Assembly: GCA_036346255.1 (NCBI GenBank)
Contig: CM070628.1
Span: 2,247,840 to 2,311,839 of the forward strand
Length of the DNA stretch: 64,000 nucleotides
Direction of reading: 5' to 3'
Source: Ampelocalamus luodianensis
Taxonomy: Eukaryota; Streptophyta; Magnoliopsida; Poales; Poaceae
The notes under the pieces are model-generated. The model was not told where the DNA came from, ran no database searches, and was given only the letters and a program-made list of their open reading frames with translations. Of the stretch, positions 9,780 to 20,391 are shown piece after piece. Position 1 is the first letter of the stretch; each line of letters begins with the position of its first letter. The position numbers were made by a program, and so were the translations under genes.

Positions 9780-12418
9780 ATGTCGTCGCCGCCGCCACTG
9801 CCGCTGCCGCAACCGACTGCGGCTTCCGCCGCGCCCTCCGCCGCCGCCGATTCGCCTTCTCAGGCGCCGCCGCCGGAGCCCGTACTGACCGCCGCGCAGA
9901 AGGCGCTCCGCTCCAAGCCGGCGCGCCCGCCCGAGGACCCCGACAAGAAGGTTCGGTTTCCCCTCCTGCCCTGCGTGTGTCCGATCCATGGTAGCTTTTA
10001 TGAGTGGCCCTCTTGTGATTGTCTTGCATTGCGGGTTGGGGAGCTAGGGTTTTGGGGGGCGTAGTCTGTGCCAGTAGCTAAGCTCAGTGGAGTGGAGCAA
10101 AGGACTTAGGCATCCTGTACGTGCGTCACTGCGTTAGTAAGTAGTACATTGCAAAAGTCCAAGGATGTTGGAATGTTCATTGCCACAATCGAGTAACTAG
10201 AATAGAGTTCAACCCAAGCCCTATTTAACTGTCATCGAGCTGTGCATTTTTTTTTTTGTAGTTGTAATTGTCAACTCTATGTGGCATTGTCATTTATCAA
10301 TCGGTATCGAATTACATTTCGACATTCTGCTCTATGACATAATTAAATTGATGAGTGCCACATCAGAAGAATTGAGAAAGAACATACCAGAATGTCTAGT
10401 CATGTAAATGAGTGACCTGCGTGTTCTTTATGTATAATCCTTTGCATCATGGTACAATGTCTTCACGTAGAACAACAGCTTAGTCTAACATACGATGGTA
10501 AAACATAAATCGTCACCTGCTTTCTCACTTCTAAGTCTGAAAAGCAGGGCAAGAATTAGCATTCACCAAAGTTCACCTTCTTTTTACTTAAAAACTTCAG
10601 TATGATGATTGATGAATCACCCTATAGGAATCGATTCTGGCAAACCGTTGTCATCCAAAGTGGTTTCGTTGCACTATATGCTTGATAGCAATCAGATGCT
10701 AGATCTTATTGATTAGAAAGCTTTAATGGGTTTTTACTTGATAGTTCATGTTGCCAAATTCTTTCAACAGAATAAAAGGCTCAAGGATGTGGAGATCAGT
10801 TTTCCAATTGTTTATGGAAACATTTCTTTCTGGCTTGGTAAAAAAGCAAGCGAGTAAGCATTTGCTTCACAGAAACTTATTTTTGTCAACTTTCATAAAA
10901 TACTCTAATGGTTGCTTCTTTGAACTTTGAATACAATGTCCAACTGTTATATTATTACCTATGGTGAATATCACCTAAAGGCCATGGATATGTTTTTTCT
11001 TCTAGATACAACTCTCACAAATGGACCGTGTACGTCCGTTCTGCAACAAATGAGGATTTGAGTGTCATAGTTAAGCGTGCAGTGTTTCAACTTCACCCGA
11101 GTTTCACTAATCCAACAAGAGTTGTAGAGCAACCGCCTTTTGAGTTGTCTGAATCTGGATGGGGAGAGTTTGAAATAGCAATAACCCTTTATTTCCACAG
11201 TGATGTCTGTGAGAAGCGCTTGGATTTGTAAGTTTCACAATTCTTGTTTCAATAGTGGTTTTCCTTTGGGCAAGCAGATAGTTGAGTATACAAATGATGC
11301 AGGTTTCATCAACTTAAGTTGTACCCAGAAGAGGACACCGGACCTCAATCAACCAAAAAACCTGTTGTTGTGGAAACATACGATGAAATTGTCTTCCCTG
11401 AGCCTACAGAGGCTTTTTTTCAACGCGTGCAAAATCATCCAGCTGCTACTGTGCCCAGGCTACCTCCTGGTATAACTTTGCCTCCTCCAGGTACGCCTCC
11501 GTACTTACCATGTACTTCTTATATTTCATACTGGGGAATAATAATGTAGCATTCTGAAATTATCAATCATTTAGGTCCTATGGAACTTGTGCCACATGAT
11601 AAGAAGCGTGGTGACACTAAGGATCATCCTTTGAGCCAGTGGTTCTCGAATTTCTCTGAAGCAGATGAACTATTAAAACTGGCTGCCGCTCGTCAGCAGG
11701 TGAGATTTACGGTTACAGCTAGCAACAATTGTCCTTATTCTATGATATATGACTATGACTTGGCAATACTGCCAGAAGGCCTTCTTAGTTCTTACTTTCC
11801 CATATCAATTTCAGTTGGTAATGTGTTTCAAGCTAAGTTCTACATCTCACAATATACTTGGCAATACTGCCAGAAGGCTTTCTTACTTCCCCAAGTACAT
11901 AGTCCAGCCATGCATGCAAGCTGTAGATATTTCTGTAATTATCCCTTTTGTTAAGAGAGCTTTCTTAAATTCTTACATCAATTTTCAGTTGGTAAATGTG
12001 TTTCAGGATAAGTTCTACATCTCAGAATGATATAAAATTCAGTGTCTAGTAGACAACTATTTATCCTTCTAATATGCATATCAAACTTTTGTGGGCAACA
12101 TGATGGTAAAATTTTGCACTGGGTGTCACTGGCCTAGACTGATATCACCCTAGAAATGTAGGAGCGTAAAACAACATAGTGTGTTGGTAGCTTTTATTTC
12201 ATTTCAATTGCTTAGTTATGCAATATTGCATAGAATGATTCACACACAGACCTGATAGGGTTTGCATAAACATGAATAGTTGGGGAAAAAACAATATCCG
12301 GTGATTTGACATTGTTATTCTTTCCTCCCTCCAGGTGCAGGCTCACATAGCCAAGCTGAGAAGGCAGTTAAGCATGATAGATGGAATGCCCCCGCAATCC
12401 AAAGCTGTTTCTGGTTAG
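9780..12418 (+). CDS. YAF9: YEATS-domain chromatin reader (YAF9/GAS41/TAF14 type)
   Basis: Six exons join in frame with GT-AG introns: 9780-9950, 10771-10853, 11006-11227, 11303-11490, 11575-11699, 12335-12418 (873 nt, 290 aa). Residues 1-57 form a Pro/Ala/Ser-rich leader specific to this gene. Residues about 58-170 are the YEATS domain, with KRLKDVEIS, PIVYGN, SHKWTVYVR, FQLHPSF (H115, S117, F118 of the acyl-lysine pocket) and ESGWGEFEI (W137). Residues about 250-284 form a C-terminal coiled coil (SEADELLKLAAARQQ onward). This order is that of YAF9/GAS41, not of the longer AF9/ENL proteins. Members read acetylated or crotonylated histone H3 and sit in SWR1 (H2A.Z deposition) and NuA4 complexes in the nucleus. 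All phases check by hand, and no disablement was seen. The transcript probably continues as 3' UTR to roughly 12.6 kb or beyond. Confidence 0.93.
11758..12034 (+). repeat. Diverged direct duplications inside YEATS intron 5
   Basis: ACTTGGCAATACTGCCAGAA occurs at 11758 and again at 11856. A second pair (TTCAGTTGGTAA.TGTGTTTCA..ATAAGTTCTACATCTCA) occurs at about 11803-11855 and 11976-12034. These are intronic and do not touch the splice sites. Confidence 0.7.
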
Positions 12419-12419
12419 T

Positions 12420-13400
12420 AAAGTTACTCGTTTTTTTCTTTCTGATTAGCAGTGATTGCAGATGTAAATTATGATGAAGTGTTTGAACTGATGATGAACT
12501 TCACTATCTTCTATGTTCAGTTCTTGGCCAACAGTTTGGGCACAGCTAATGAATGTAGCATACGCTATTGTAAGGAAGATGTCGGAACCTGATAACAAGT
12601 CTCTTAACAAAATGTGACGAGTGTACCACTGTATCTCCATTGAAGTTGTTGCGTTAGGCTTGCAATTAATGTACTTGTCACCTGTCAGTGTGCATATTCT
12701 ACGAATTGTACTGCATTTGTGCATCTTAAGGGAACAGTACTTGCCTCTCCTGCTTTTCTCTGTCTCCGTTTTCCTTTATCCCTCCATAGTCCATACCAAA
12801 CTGGCTTATCTAAACTGTTAGTTTCGCTTTTCCCGTCTCTTTGCTATATGGTGATGGGTATGCTGTGGTGAAAGAGAGTTAGGACAGCTATATTTGCTGG
12901 CTGGAACTCTTTTAGCGCTGCAAATAGTGTTGAATGTTGACATCCTTGACTAAGAAACGTGCTATGCTTTTTGATTCTGTGACAGGGAGCATCCATTAAC
13001 GCGTGGGTAACAGTGAGAAACTGTGCTGAACGACCGTTACACTTTTCCAAATGAAATGTGAAATGCGGCATATGTGTATTTCTCTGACCTATATTAATTG
13101 ACTCAAATTCTATGTTCATTTCCTCGGAAAAAAGTTCATTCACATGCTTATTTTGCGTCTTTTGCATTCTTTTTTTTTTTTAAAAAAAAAAAAATCTGTA
13201 TGTTTCATATTTTTCTTGTCTCAAGCTACTCACATCAGTGGCAAATCCGAAAATTCACTCTTAGGCAGTAGCAAATAATTAATTATCTCCTCAAATTTTA
13301 CTTCTAACCCCCTTCTCCCGTGTGTTGCCCTCGGGGCCGCAGCAGCACGGTAGCTGCGCCAGCAGGCCGCAGTAGCTCGACTGTTGCACCCCAGGGCCAC
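12420..13400. other. 3' flank of the YEATS gene
   Basis: AT-rich sequence with no further exons. The first few hundred bases are presumably 3' UTR. T/A homopolymers occur at 13171-13194. Open frames here lack any recognisable domain. Confidence 0.5.
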
Positions 13401-13407
13401 AGCACTC

Positions 13408-13607
13408 GTCACGCCATGATCCTTAGCGTGACAATGATATCTTGTTACACTATTATCCCTGGCGTGGCATAACCGTACTGCCATGCTAGGGTTTGCGCAG
13501 TTTCAGAGGAGTTGCAAACACATCGTCGCTCTCTGGTGCCGTCTTGTCACGCCATGATACCTGGTGTGACAGTGATATACTGTCACGCCATTATACCTGG
13601 CGTGACA
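13408..13607. repeat. Cluster of short hairpins built on TGTCACGCCA / TGGCGTGACA
   Basis: Four hairpin-forming units lie in 200 bp. The best is 13581-13607: a perfect 10-bp stem TGTCACGCCA / TGGCGTGACA with a 7-nt loop (TTATACC). A near copy is at about 13546-13572, and decayed copies are at about 13408-13434 and 13442-13470. The flanking sequence (13310-13400 and 13610-13780) is GC-rich with repeated GCAGCA/GGGGCGCAGC-type words. I see no coding function. It is probably part of a dispersed repeat. Confidence 0.6.
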
Positions 13608-13609
13608 AA

Positions 13610-15565
13610 ACAGTGCATACTGCCCTGTTGCGTTCGTGGGGCGCAGCACTTGCCTACTCTGGCCGGGTACTGCAACACCTTTGTTGCTGCGTTGCTCGGG
13701 CGCAACACGTGGGAGGAGGGAGTCAAAAATGGAATTTCGGGGGTAGAAGAGCTACATTTGGAATTGCGGTGGTCTAGGGGGCCAATAGTACCCAAAATTC
13801 ACCACACCCATCCATGTTCAGTACCAGACTTCTAGTACAACACTTTACACATTCTTACTACTAACACATAATAACATGTTCTTACCAGAGCAGTGCTTCT
13901 GTCAGTAGTCTATGCTCTCCCAAAAACTAGATTGCACGAATTTTCGGGAAAGCACTGAAGTGGGCCTTTGCGACTCTTTTAATTTTCTGTTGAACAAAGA
14001 AATCTAATGCAAGTGTGACTGGAAAACAAAGTGTACCTAAAATGACTTGTATGTAGTCGCACTGAGTCTACTGACTGCTGAAATCGAGTTACTGCTATCT
14101 AAATTGTACTGTTGATACATTGGCAATTGCAACAGTGAGTAGATCAATGGGGTTATTGCTTTACAGGCGTCAGCCACCAGCCTAATCGTACATGGTGTGG
14201 GTCTATGGGACTTTGCCGGGCTTGCTCCTGTGTTAAGCTAGACAACATGGCTAGCGATCGATCGATGGTCCAAATCTTACAGGCTGGTTGCAAGGACAGG
14301 AGGAACCTTCACAAGATTTCTCTCTGTCCCTTCCTCCTTAATTCAATCATATGCATGCCCTTTTACTAGGTCACCTTTCATGGCTGCAAGCTGACAAAAC
14401 CCTCATGATTAGCACACGCATAATGCAACCGGTTCAATTCATTAGCTACCTTCTTAAGCCTGGATTTGAGACCCTGATCCTGTTGTTTGATGCGTGCCTG
14501 CGAGTGAAGAAGGCTTCATTTAGTTAGCTCATGGATGGATGATAATGAGTACGCAGATAGGCGGAGGACGTACTTGCGGTTACGTGTACACGGGGGCGTT
14601 CGTCCTTGTTGGACACTTGAAAACTTGCTGTTTGGGCTCTGTCTCCCCCACAATGATTCGCGTCAACATCGGCGACGAACCACCGGCCGAGTTCGCCATG
14701 TGGAAGCTCAGACGTCGCCGTCACCACCACGGTACGTACGACCGGCCATCATCGACGTCGCCGCGGGCATCATGAACCCACTGCCGGCCGGCTGATGGAG
14801 ATCGAAGCTTACTGGTACACGTACTCGCACGAACAACCCGTCAGAGTTCTCAGGTACTTGCCTTCAGAATCTTCAGGTTGCTTACACGACTCGCACTCAA
14901 AGAGTTCAGTACTGACTCGGTAGAGCTTATGAACTGGTGCAAACACTGACATGTTTGGACTTTGGGGCATCCCGCATGTGATGCAGGCTATACTAGCTAA
15001 TAGCTTCTTTAATTGTTGGGTACTCTTACCGGTTGATTGATTTGATCGACATTCATATCCATCAAATTGCATGTCATTGTCTGAGCAGCTACCGTCTTTC
15101 GCCACGACGACGACGACTCTACCAAACTCGCTGTCCACCTCAAATATTCGCATTCTGACAGTTTGTTCGATCGATCTAGTTTGATTTGTACACCTTAACC
15201 TTCCCTTCCTTCCTTCCTTCCTTCAGCCGGTCTGGTGTCTGAAAAGAATTACCGTTCGTCTAACTGCTGGTAATGTAGCATTTCAGTGACCAGCCTGAAA
15301 CGCAACTCTGCATGCATTCTTGGCAAGGTTGATTGGAGGGACGCATGCATGCAGCTTTCGTTTGGTTAATTAGCTTAATCTGTTAGGTGCGTGCGTCTGT
15401 CTGTTTTCTTGCTTGTAATCTCCTGCATCTGCTGGTGTCTGAATCCCTGCACTCTTGGTCATGGCTTTTACGTACGTGTGGTCTGTCTCTGCAGGACGTT
15501 TGGTTTCACGCTCGCTCGCCTTTGTTTGCTAATGAACGAAGACAGGTTGCATGTTTGGCGAAGGG
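13610..15565. other. Non-genic stretch
   Basis: No supported gene. A 114-codon open frame on the minus strand (14809-15153) has two Cys-x-x-Cys pairs but no recognised family, no splice context and no upstream promoter signs, so I do not call it. A (TTCC)n run lies at about 15206-15224. Confidence 0.4.
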
Positions 15566-15833
15566 ACCAGAGCCATGGTTTGGGTTACCGGCCGATTTTC
15601 GGCCGAAAATCAGTAATATCGGTCTTACCACCCTTTCTTCTAAGACTTCAAACTGGCCAAAATCAGTAAAAAAAAAAAAAAAATCAAATTTGCTTGAATT
15701 TGATCTTTTTTATTTTAAAATTTGAATTTTGATTTAAAAATTTCGGCCGAAATTTTCTAATTTTCGACCAACCGGTCCCGCCGCCTGCCCCCGGTAAAAA
15801 TTTGGAACAGGTTATGAAAACCCTTACCAGAGC
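15566..15833. mobile_element. hAT-type MITE with 8-bp target duplication
   Basis: The element occupies 15574-15825 (252 bp) between direct repeats ACCAGAGC (15566-15573 and 15826-15833). The ends are imperfect inverted repeats: CATGGTTTGGGTTACC on the left and the complement of GGTTATGAAAACCCTT on the right. Eight-base target duplications are the hAT signature. The interior holds mirrored GGCCGAAAAT motifs and is non-coding. Confidence 0.65.
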
Positions 15834-17471
15834 TAAATGGAGATATGCACTTAGATTTTACAACATGAACATTGTGTAAAAGGAGAGAAGGCAAAAGAGA
15901 GCTAGCTAATTGAGATAAGTTTCAGGGCATATACATTGATATAGACAATTATTGTCTATAATATTCCTCTATAACATCTATAGATAACATTAAAGACAAC
16001 TTCTATAATGAATTATCTTTTTATATGTCTCTATAAGCAGCTTCTCCATATACAATGTGTCTTATTTTTCATATTATAGTCAACTACTGCATGAGGGACG
16101 GCTTAATTCTCTATGCTCTCTTTTTCTCCTCCATATTATCTCCTGTCCTACGTAGTAAGACTTATATATAGCTGACGTCGTACCATTATACACACTCTTA
16201 TAATATCTCATAATACAGAGCATGTCAGAATCTAGCAGTGGGCCGGCGGCTCTTATGATAGTTAAATTGCAGAGACACGGTTCGTGCGTGAGTGGACATT
16301 GCTGGGTCCAATTTGCAATATATTAGTATGGTCATTTTGTGATATGTGCCAGCATAATATTTAATGTTGCAAAGTTGATTGAGTGTCCTTACAAGCCTGT
16401 TGAACAATTGACAGACAGACAGGGAGGCGCTGCATGCTGAGTGCTGATTTGCTGTACCACCAAGATGCATCCAAATATAAAATCAACTGATAGAGTTCTA
16501 TGATATTTGTAGGGTGGTTAAGTCTTTTAGGCTGATCAAGTATTAACATGCACAAATTACTCCTTCCGTGAGTGTCATCCTATAATATGTACTATCAGGC
16601 TATTCTATTTTTGACCAACAATACCTTTATGAATTTAGATCGCACAAGACTATTTTTGCTATGTTTGTCTTAAATTAACTCGGTCCTCTTCGATTTCTAG
16701 TTTTTTTTTTTTTTTTTTTTTTAAATAGTCCTTTGAGTCCCACCTTCATTTTCATCCCCGCTTATATATATGTGTCTCTGCTAGGCTGATCAGGTATTAA
16801 CATGCTCAAATTACTCCTTCCGTAAGTGTCATCCTATAATATGTACTAGCACGCTATTTTATTTTTGACCAATAATATCTTTATGAATATTTGGATCGGT
16901 CATACGAAAATAATACGAGTTGATTGGTCTCCAAAGAAAATTCATAATATTAACATAGTGACACAAACCAAAGCTTTGCCACGTGCTAGCTAACGGAGGA
17001 GTCTTCTTGGCCGATTAATTAATGGAAAGATGCATGAATAAACAACGGTTAGTGTGGTGCATAATAATTCCAGTCTTAAAATAAGCAAAGGATAGCATCA
17101 AGCCAAATGTGCGTACTTGCATCAATAACTTTGAGCCTCTGCAGAGATTTCAACGGATGGTGGCAAAAGCTAGCTGTGGAAATGAAGTGAGGAAGCGATG
17201 GTTGTAGTGTTCTTCCTTTTCTCCACAGATAGTGTGCCAATTAGTGCCCCATCTTCGATGGTCCAAGCTGAAAGGATGGCCATCCATGTAGCATAGCATC
17301 ACCTATCTTATCCTGAGATGCAACAACTAGAGCTAGCTAGTGGCATAGGTCGCCAAGTGCGCCTCTTGATTTGTTTTTGTCCTGGAGATCGACCAGACAG
17401 TACAATGTACATTTTGTTGTGCACTTGTTGTGTAGTGATTGATCCATCTATCAAGGTTCAGGAAAGCAAAT
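15834..17471. other. AT-rich non-genic stretch with one local direct duplication
   Basis: About 118 bp at 16528-16645 recur at 16774-16893, both beginning TAGGCTGATCA and containing TTACTCCTTCCGT, a word typical of Stowaway-like MITE ends. A poly-T tract (16700-16722) lies between them. No gene is seen. Confidence 0.5.
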
Positions 17472-18325
17472 GCTCCGGTTAATGGCGGAAAAAAAGCTCG
17501 AAATTTGCGAGTCAGTTCGGCTCGTTAAAGACTCGGTTCGATTCGGCTCGAACTCGGTCCAGAGACGGAGCTTCAAACAAATTATAGAGGGGGCTAGTTC
17601 CGAGAGAATTGCAAACTGAATATAATAGAGAGCGCATATTAGTAGCATAATTTTCTTAGAATTTAGCAAAGTGCAGTAGGGGCTCTCGCCCAGTCTGAAT
17701 TGCACTAATTAAGCTCCGCCAGTGCCTACAACCTAATATATAACGTAACCATCATGTGAATTACGTACACAGATTCACCGAGAGTATACGTGTATGCGTA
17801 TAGACATATATTTATACACGAATACAGGTGAGCATAGCCATTATGGAGAGTACATGTTGGCCTGGCTTATGCTTCGTCCCTGCTCGGTCCTTTAACGAGT
17901 CGAGCCGGCAATTTAGCTCGTTTTCTTAACGAGCCGAATTTGAGCTGGCTCGCGAGTTGCTCGTTAAGCTCGTTAAAAAACCAGTATAGTTGAGCAGTAG
18001 CACCAGGCCAGCCCAACCCAGCAACCCTTAGGCGGTCCAGGGAGGCCCAAGCCCCAAGCTGTGATCTCTTGACTTTTTGAAAATTTTATTAGGCTGATTT
18101 TCCTTTTTAGCGAGCCTAACGAGTCTACGAGCCTTACGAGCCCTAAGCTGTAATCTCTTGGCTTTCTTAATGAGCCTAACGAGTTGAGTTTGAGCTTTTT
18201 AACGAGCCGAACCGAGTTTGGTATTCTGCTCGTTAGCTTAACGAGCCGAGCCAAGCCGAGCCGAACTCGTTTTCTTAAGTGCTTTACCGAGCCGAGCCAG
18301 CTCGTTATTCACCCCTAGCTCTGGT
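17472..18325. mobile_element. hAT-type element (outer of a nested pair)
   Basis: Candidate element 17480-18317, flanked by GCTCCGGT (17472-17479) and GCTCTGGT (18318-18325), 7 of 8 bases alike. The right end reads ..CACCCCTA (TAGGGGTG inverted), a hAT-like terminus. The left end TAATGGCGG is more diverged. The interior is built of repeated GGCTCGTTAA / TTAACGAGCC words on both strands. It is split by a second hAT-type element at 17561-17882. Confidence 0.5.
17553..17890. mobile_element. hAT-type MITE nested in the preceding element
   Basis: The inserted segment 17561-17882 (322 bp) lies between perfect 8-bp repeats CTCGGTCC (17553-17560 and 17883-17890). The ends AGAGACGGAGC and the complement of GCTTCGTCCCTG are inverted repeats with two mismatches and one missing outer base. 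The flanking GGCTCGTTAA-type sequence resumes on either side, which shows that this is the younger insertion. Confidence 0.65.
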
Positions 18326-19690
18326 GCAATATGCTACTTTAGACTTTAGTCCCGAAAAGCCAAGTCTAGGATGACAGGGACACAGGGTCTAATGGTCTAT
18401 ATAACATTGACAGATATTCCTTCACTATCCTTTACTTCAACAGAATTTGAGCTCACTCTGTATTTGCTCTCTTTAATTAATTGTTCAAACCAGCTTATTT
18501 TTCCTGGAGCAGCAAAAGTAGTATTACCCGATCGAGTAATAAACCTGACTGGAAATCAAAGACTGAAGTAGAAGCTGAATGGTGAATGGAGATGCAAACT
18601 CTGACAGAACAATCTACTATGCATCTTTATTTCCTCACCATCTTTGTTTGGATCCATCGACTGGTCATGGCATATGGATACAGTGGTCAGAGATACGTTT
18701 CCGGGGCAGGGAGATACGGATCATGGATCATGATTGGACGTGTCTGCAAGAACACTGGCTGCATTCAAAAGCGTCTCTCTCTCTCTCTAGATCTGCATTG
18801 TTCGTTCTCCCTTTCTATACTGTAAAGCACTTGGAAGATCGATGTTTTGATGTGAGATTTCCATTTCCCACTCCCGCTTGTCAAATGTCAACCCGTTGTT
18901 CAGTTCCTTGTTCCTTCCCCACTACGAGAGCTTTTCTACTCCGGTCTCTCCCACTTGCTGCTTAGATCCTATATTGACCTTGTCCTCATCAACTCACCAT
19001 GTCATGCGAATTGCAAAGCAACCCATGCATGCATCAACCAAAATCAAATACTGAGTAAATTGCGATGTTTTCACAGGGATGGCTAGCTATCATGGGTTCT
19101 GACTAGGGCTGTCTAATAGTGGTTCGACACTCAGAGGGCATGTGAACAGTGATCTACGAGTGATTAGATAGAACCAGGCAGTGGTACTGTAGCTAGCGCT
19201 ATAGAAACAACGGAATGTTTAGTATAGCGAAAAGCATGGTAGCGATTAATTTGAACCAAAATTTTCGATCGAACGGTGGAGATTAACGTCAAATACGTGG
19301 CACTGTAGATCATCTGCATCGAACTCTTCAACGCACAAGATCCATTCCCCCACCACAAGAAACTCATCGTGCAGCCACAACCATGAGCTTTGTACTTCCC
19401 TATACCATTTTTTTCACGAAGGGTGGAGCTGGTTATCATAAATTCATAATCACCCATAAGTCTCAGCAACCCGAGATATCACATAATCAAATTCGGAAAC
19501 CCCCACCCAACATATAGTTAGTGGGACTCGAAGCGGGAACTACCCATTGTTGGTTTACTACTGTACATTTCTTCTCCAAGACCGAGGATATTATAGCCAG
19601 TTCCTATCAAACTTTCTGTCTGCTACAAATAGAATCCAAAATTTTCAGACTTTCAGTCCATCTATGCAAAATACAACCTGACAGATGAAT
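18326..19690. other. Non-genic stretch
   Basis: No gene supported. A short (CT)n run lies at 18773-18790. Several open frames of up to 128 codons show no domain. A sequence on the minus strand near 19510-19550 contains a weak B-box-like word but no matching A box. Confidence 0.4.
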
Positions 19691-19786
19691 TACTAGTGCT
19701 CTGCAGACAAGAGAGAGGTCCCCTAGCTGAGCAGTACGTATATACGTACCACGACAGTATACACACGTACGTACGGCGAAAACACG

Positions 19787-19792
19787 GAGACA
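19787..19792 (-). promoter_or_regulatory. Auxin response element core (TGTCTC) upstream of SAUR
   Basis: GAGACA on the plus strand is the complement of TGTCTC, the classic ARF-binding core, 237 bp before the SAUR start. A single core is weak evidence, but the context fits an auxin-induced gene. Confidence 0.4.
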
Positions 19793-19928
19793 GGTGGTGT
19801 GGGCCCCCACGCTGTCCCGGCCCAGGCCCGGCAAGCCCACGGGCGCCGCGGGCCCACCCCTGGCCCGCTCGTACGTCTCCACTCTCCACCACCGCCACCA
19901 ACCATGGATACCTCACGACCACCTCCCC

Positions 19929-19936
19929 TATATATA
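19929..19936 (+). promoter_or_regulatory. TATA box of the SAUR gene
   Basis: TATATATA flanked by C-rich sequence, 93 bp before the ATG. Transcription would start at about 19960, giving a 5' UTR of about 70 nt. Confidence 0.7.
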
Positions 19937-20028
19937 CCCCTCTCCTCAGCTCCTCCTCACCGCCTCCTCATCACCAACCACCATGTCATCGAACTAACTC
20001 ACTCACACTCGCAAAGATTCACACAACA

Positions 20029-20391
20029 ATGGCGATCAAGAAGGGAGGTGCGGCGGGGTTGAAGCAGATTCTGAAGCGGTGCTCGAGCCTGGGGCGGCGG
20101 CAGCAGCAGAACGGAGGGGTGGAGCACGAGGAGGAGGGGGAGGTGGAGGAGACGGCTGGCCTGCCGTCGGACGTGCCGAGGGGGCACTTCGCGGTGTACG
20201 TCGGGGAGCGGCGGCGGCGGTTCGTCGTGCCCATCGCGCTGCTCGACCGGCCCGAGTTCCGCTCCCTGCTCCGCCGCGCCGAGGAAGAGTTCGGCTTCAG
20301 CGGCGCCGGCGCCGGCGGACTCCTCGTGCTCCCCTGCGAGGAGGTCGCCTTCCGCTCCCTCACCTCCTCCCTGGCCTGCACCGCCCGGTGA
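20029..20391 (+). CDS. SAUR family auxin-induced protein
   Basis: Intronless frame of 120 aa. The frame is open further upstream, but the ATG at 20029 (CACAACAATGGCG context, 93 bp after the TATA box) starts the family-typical basic N-terminus MAIKKGG..LKQILKRCSSLG. Residues about 45-115 are the SAUR core: LPSDVPRGHFAVYVGE, RRRFVVPIALLDRPEF, LLRRAEEEFGF, then LLVLPCEEVAFRSL. Length is normal for the class without a long C-terminal tail. Codon use is extremely GC-rich, normal for grass SAURs. SAUR proteins inhibit PP2C.D phosphatases and so activate plasma-membrane H+-ATPases in cell expansion. That role is family knowledge and not read here. No tandem SAUR copies are in the window, unusual for a family that is often clustered. 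Confidence 0.93.
   Translation: MAIKKGGAAGLKQILKRCSSLGRRQQQNGGVEHEEEGEVEETAGLPSDVPRGHFAVYVGERRRRFVVPIALLDRPEFRSLLRRAEEEFGFSGAGAGGLLVLPCEEVAFRSLTSSLACTAR

Noticed and set aside
14809..15153. 114-codon minus-strand open frame with two CxxC pairs
   Set aside because: No known family, no conserved context, and the Cys spacing does not match a domain that I can name.
19495..19600. Possible tRNA or SINE on the minus strand
   Set aside because: A B-box-like TTCGAGTCC word is present, but no A box at the right distance.
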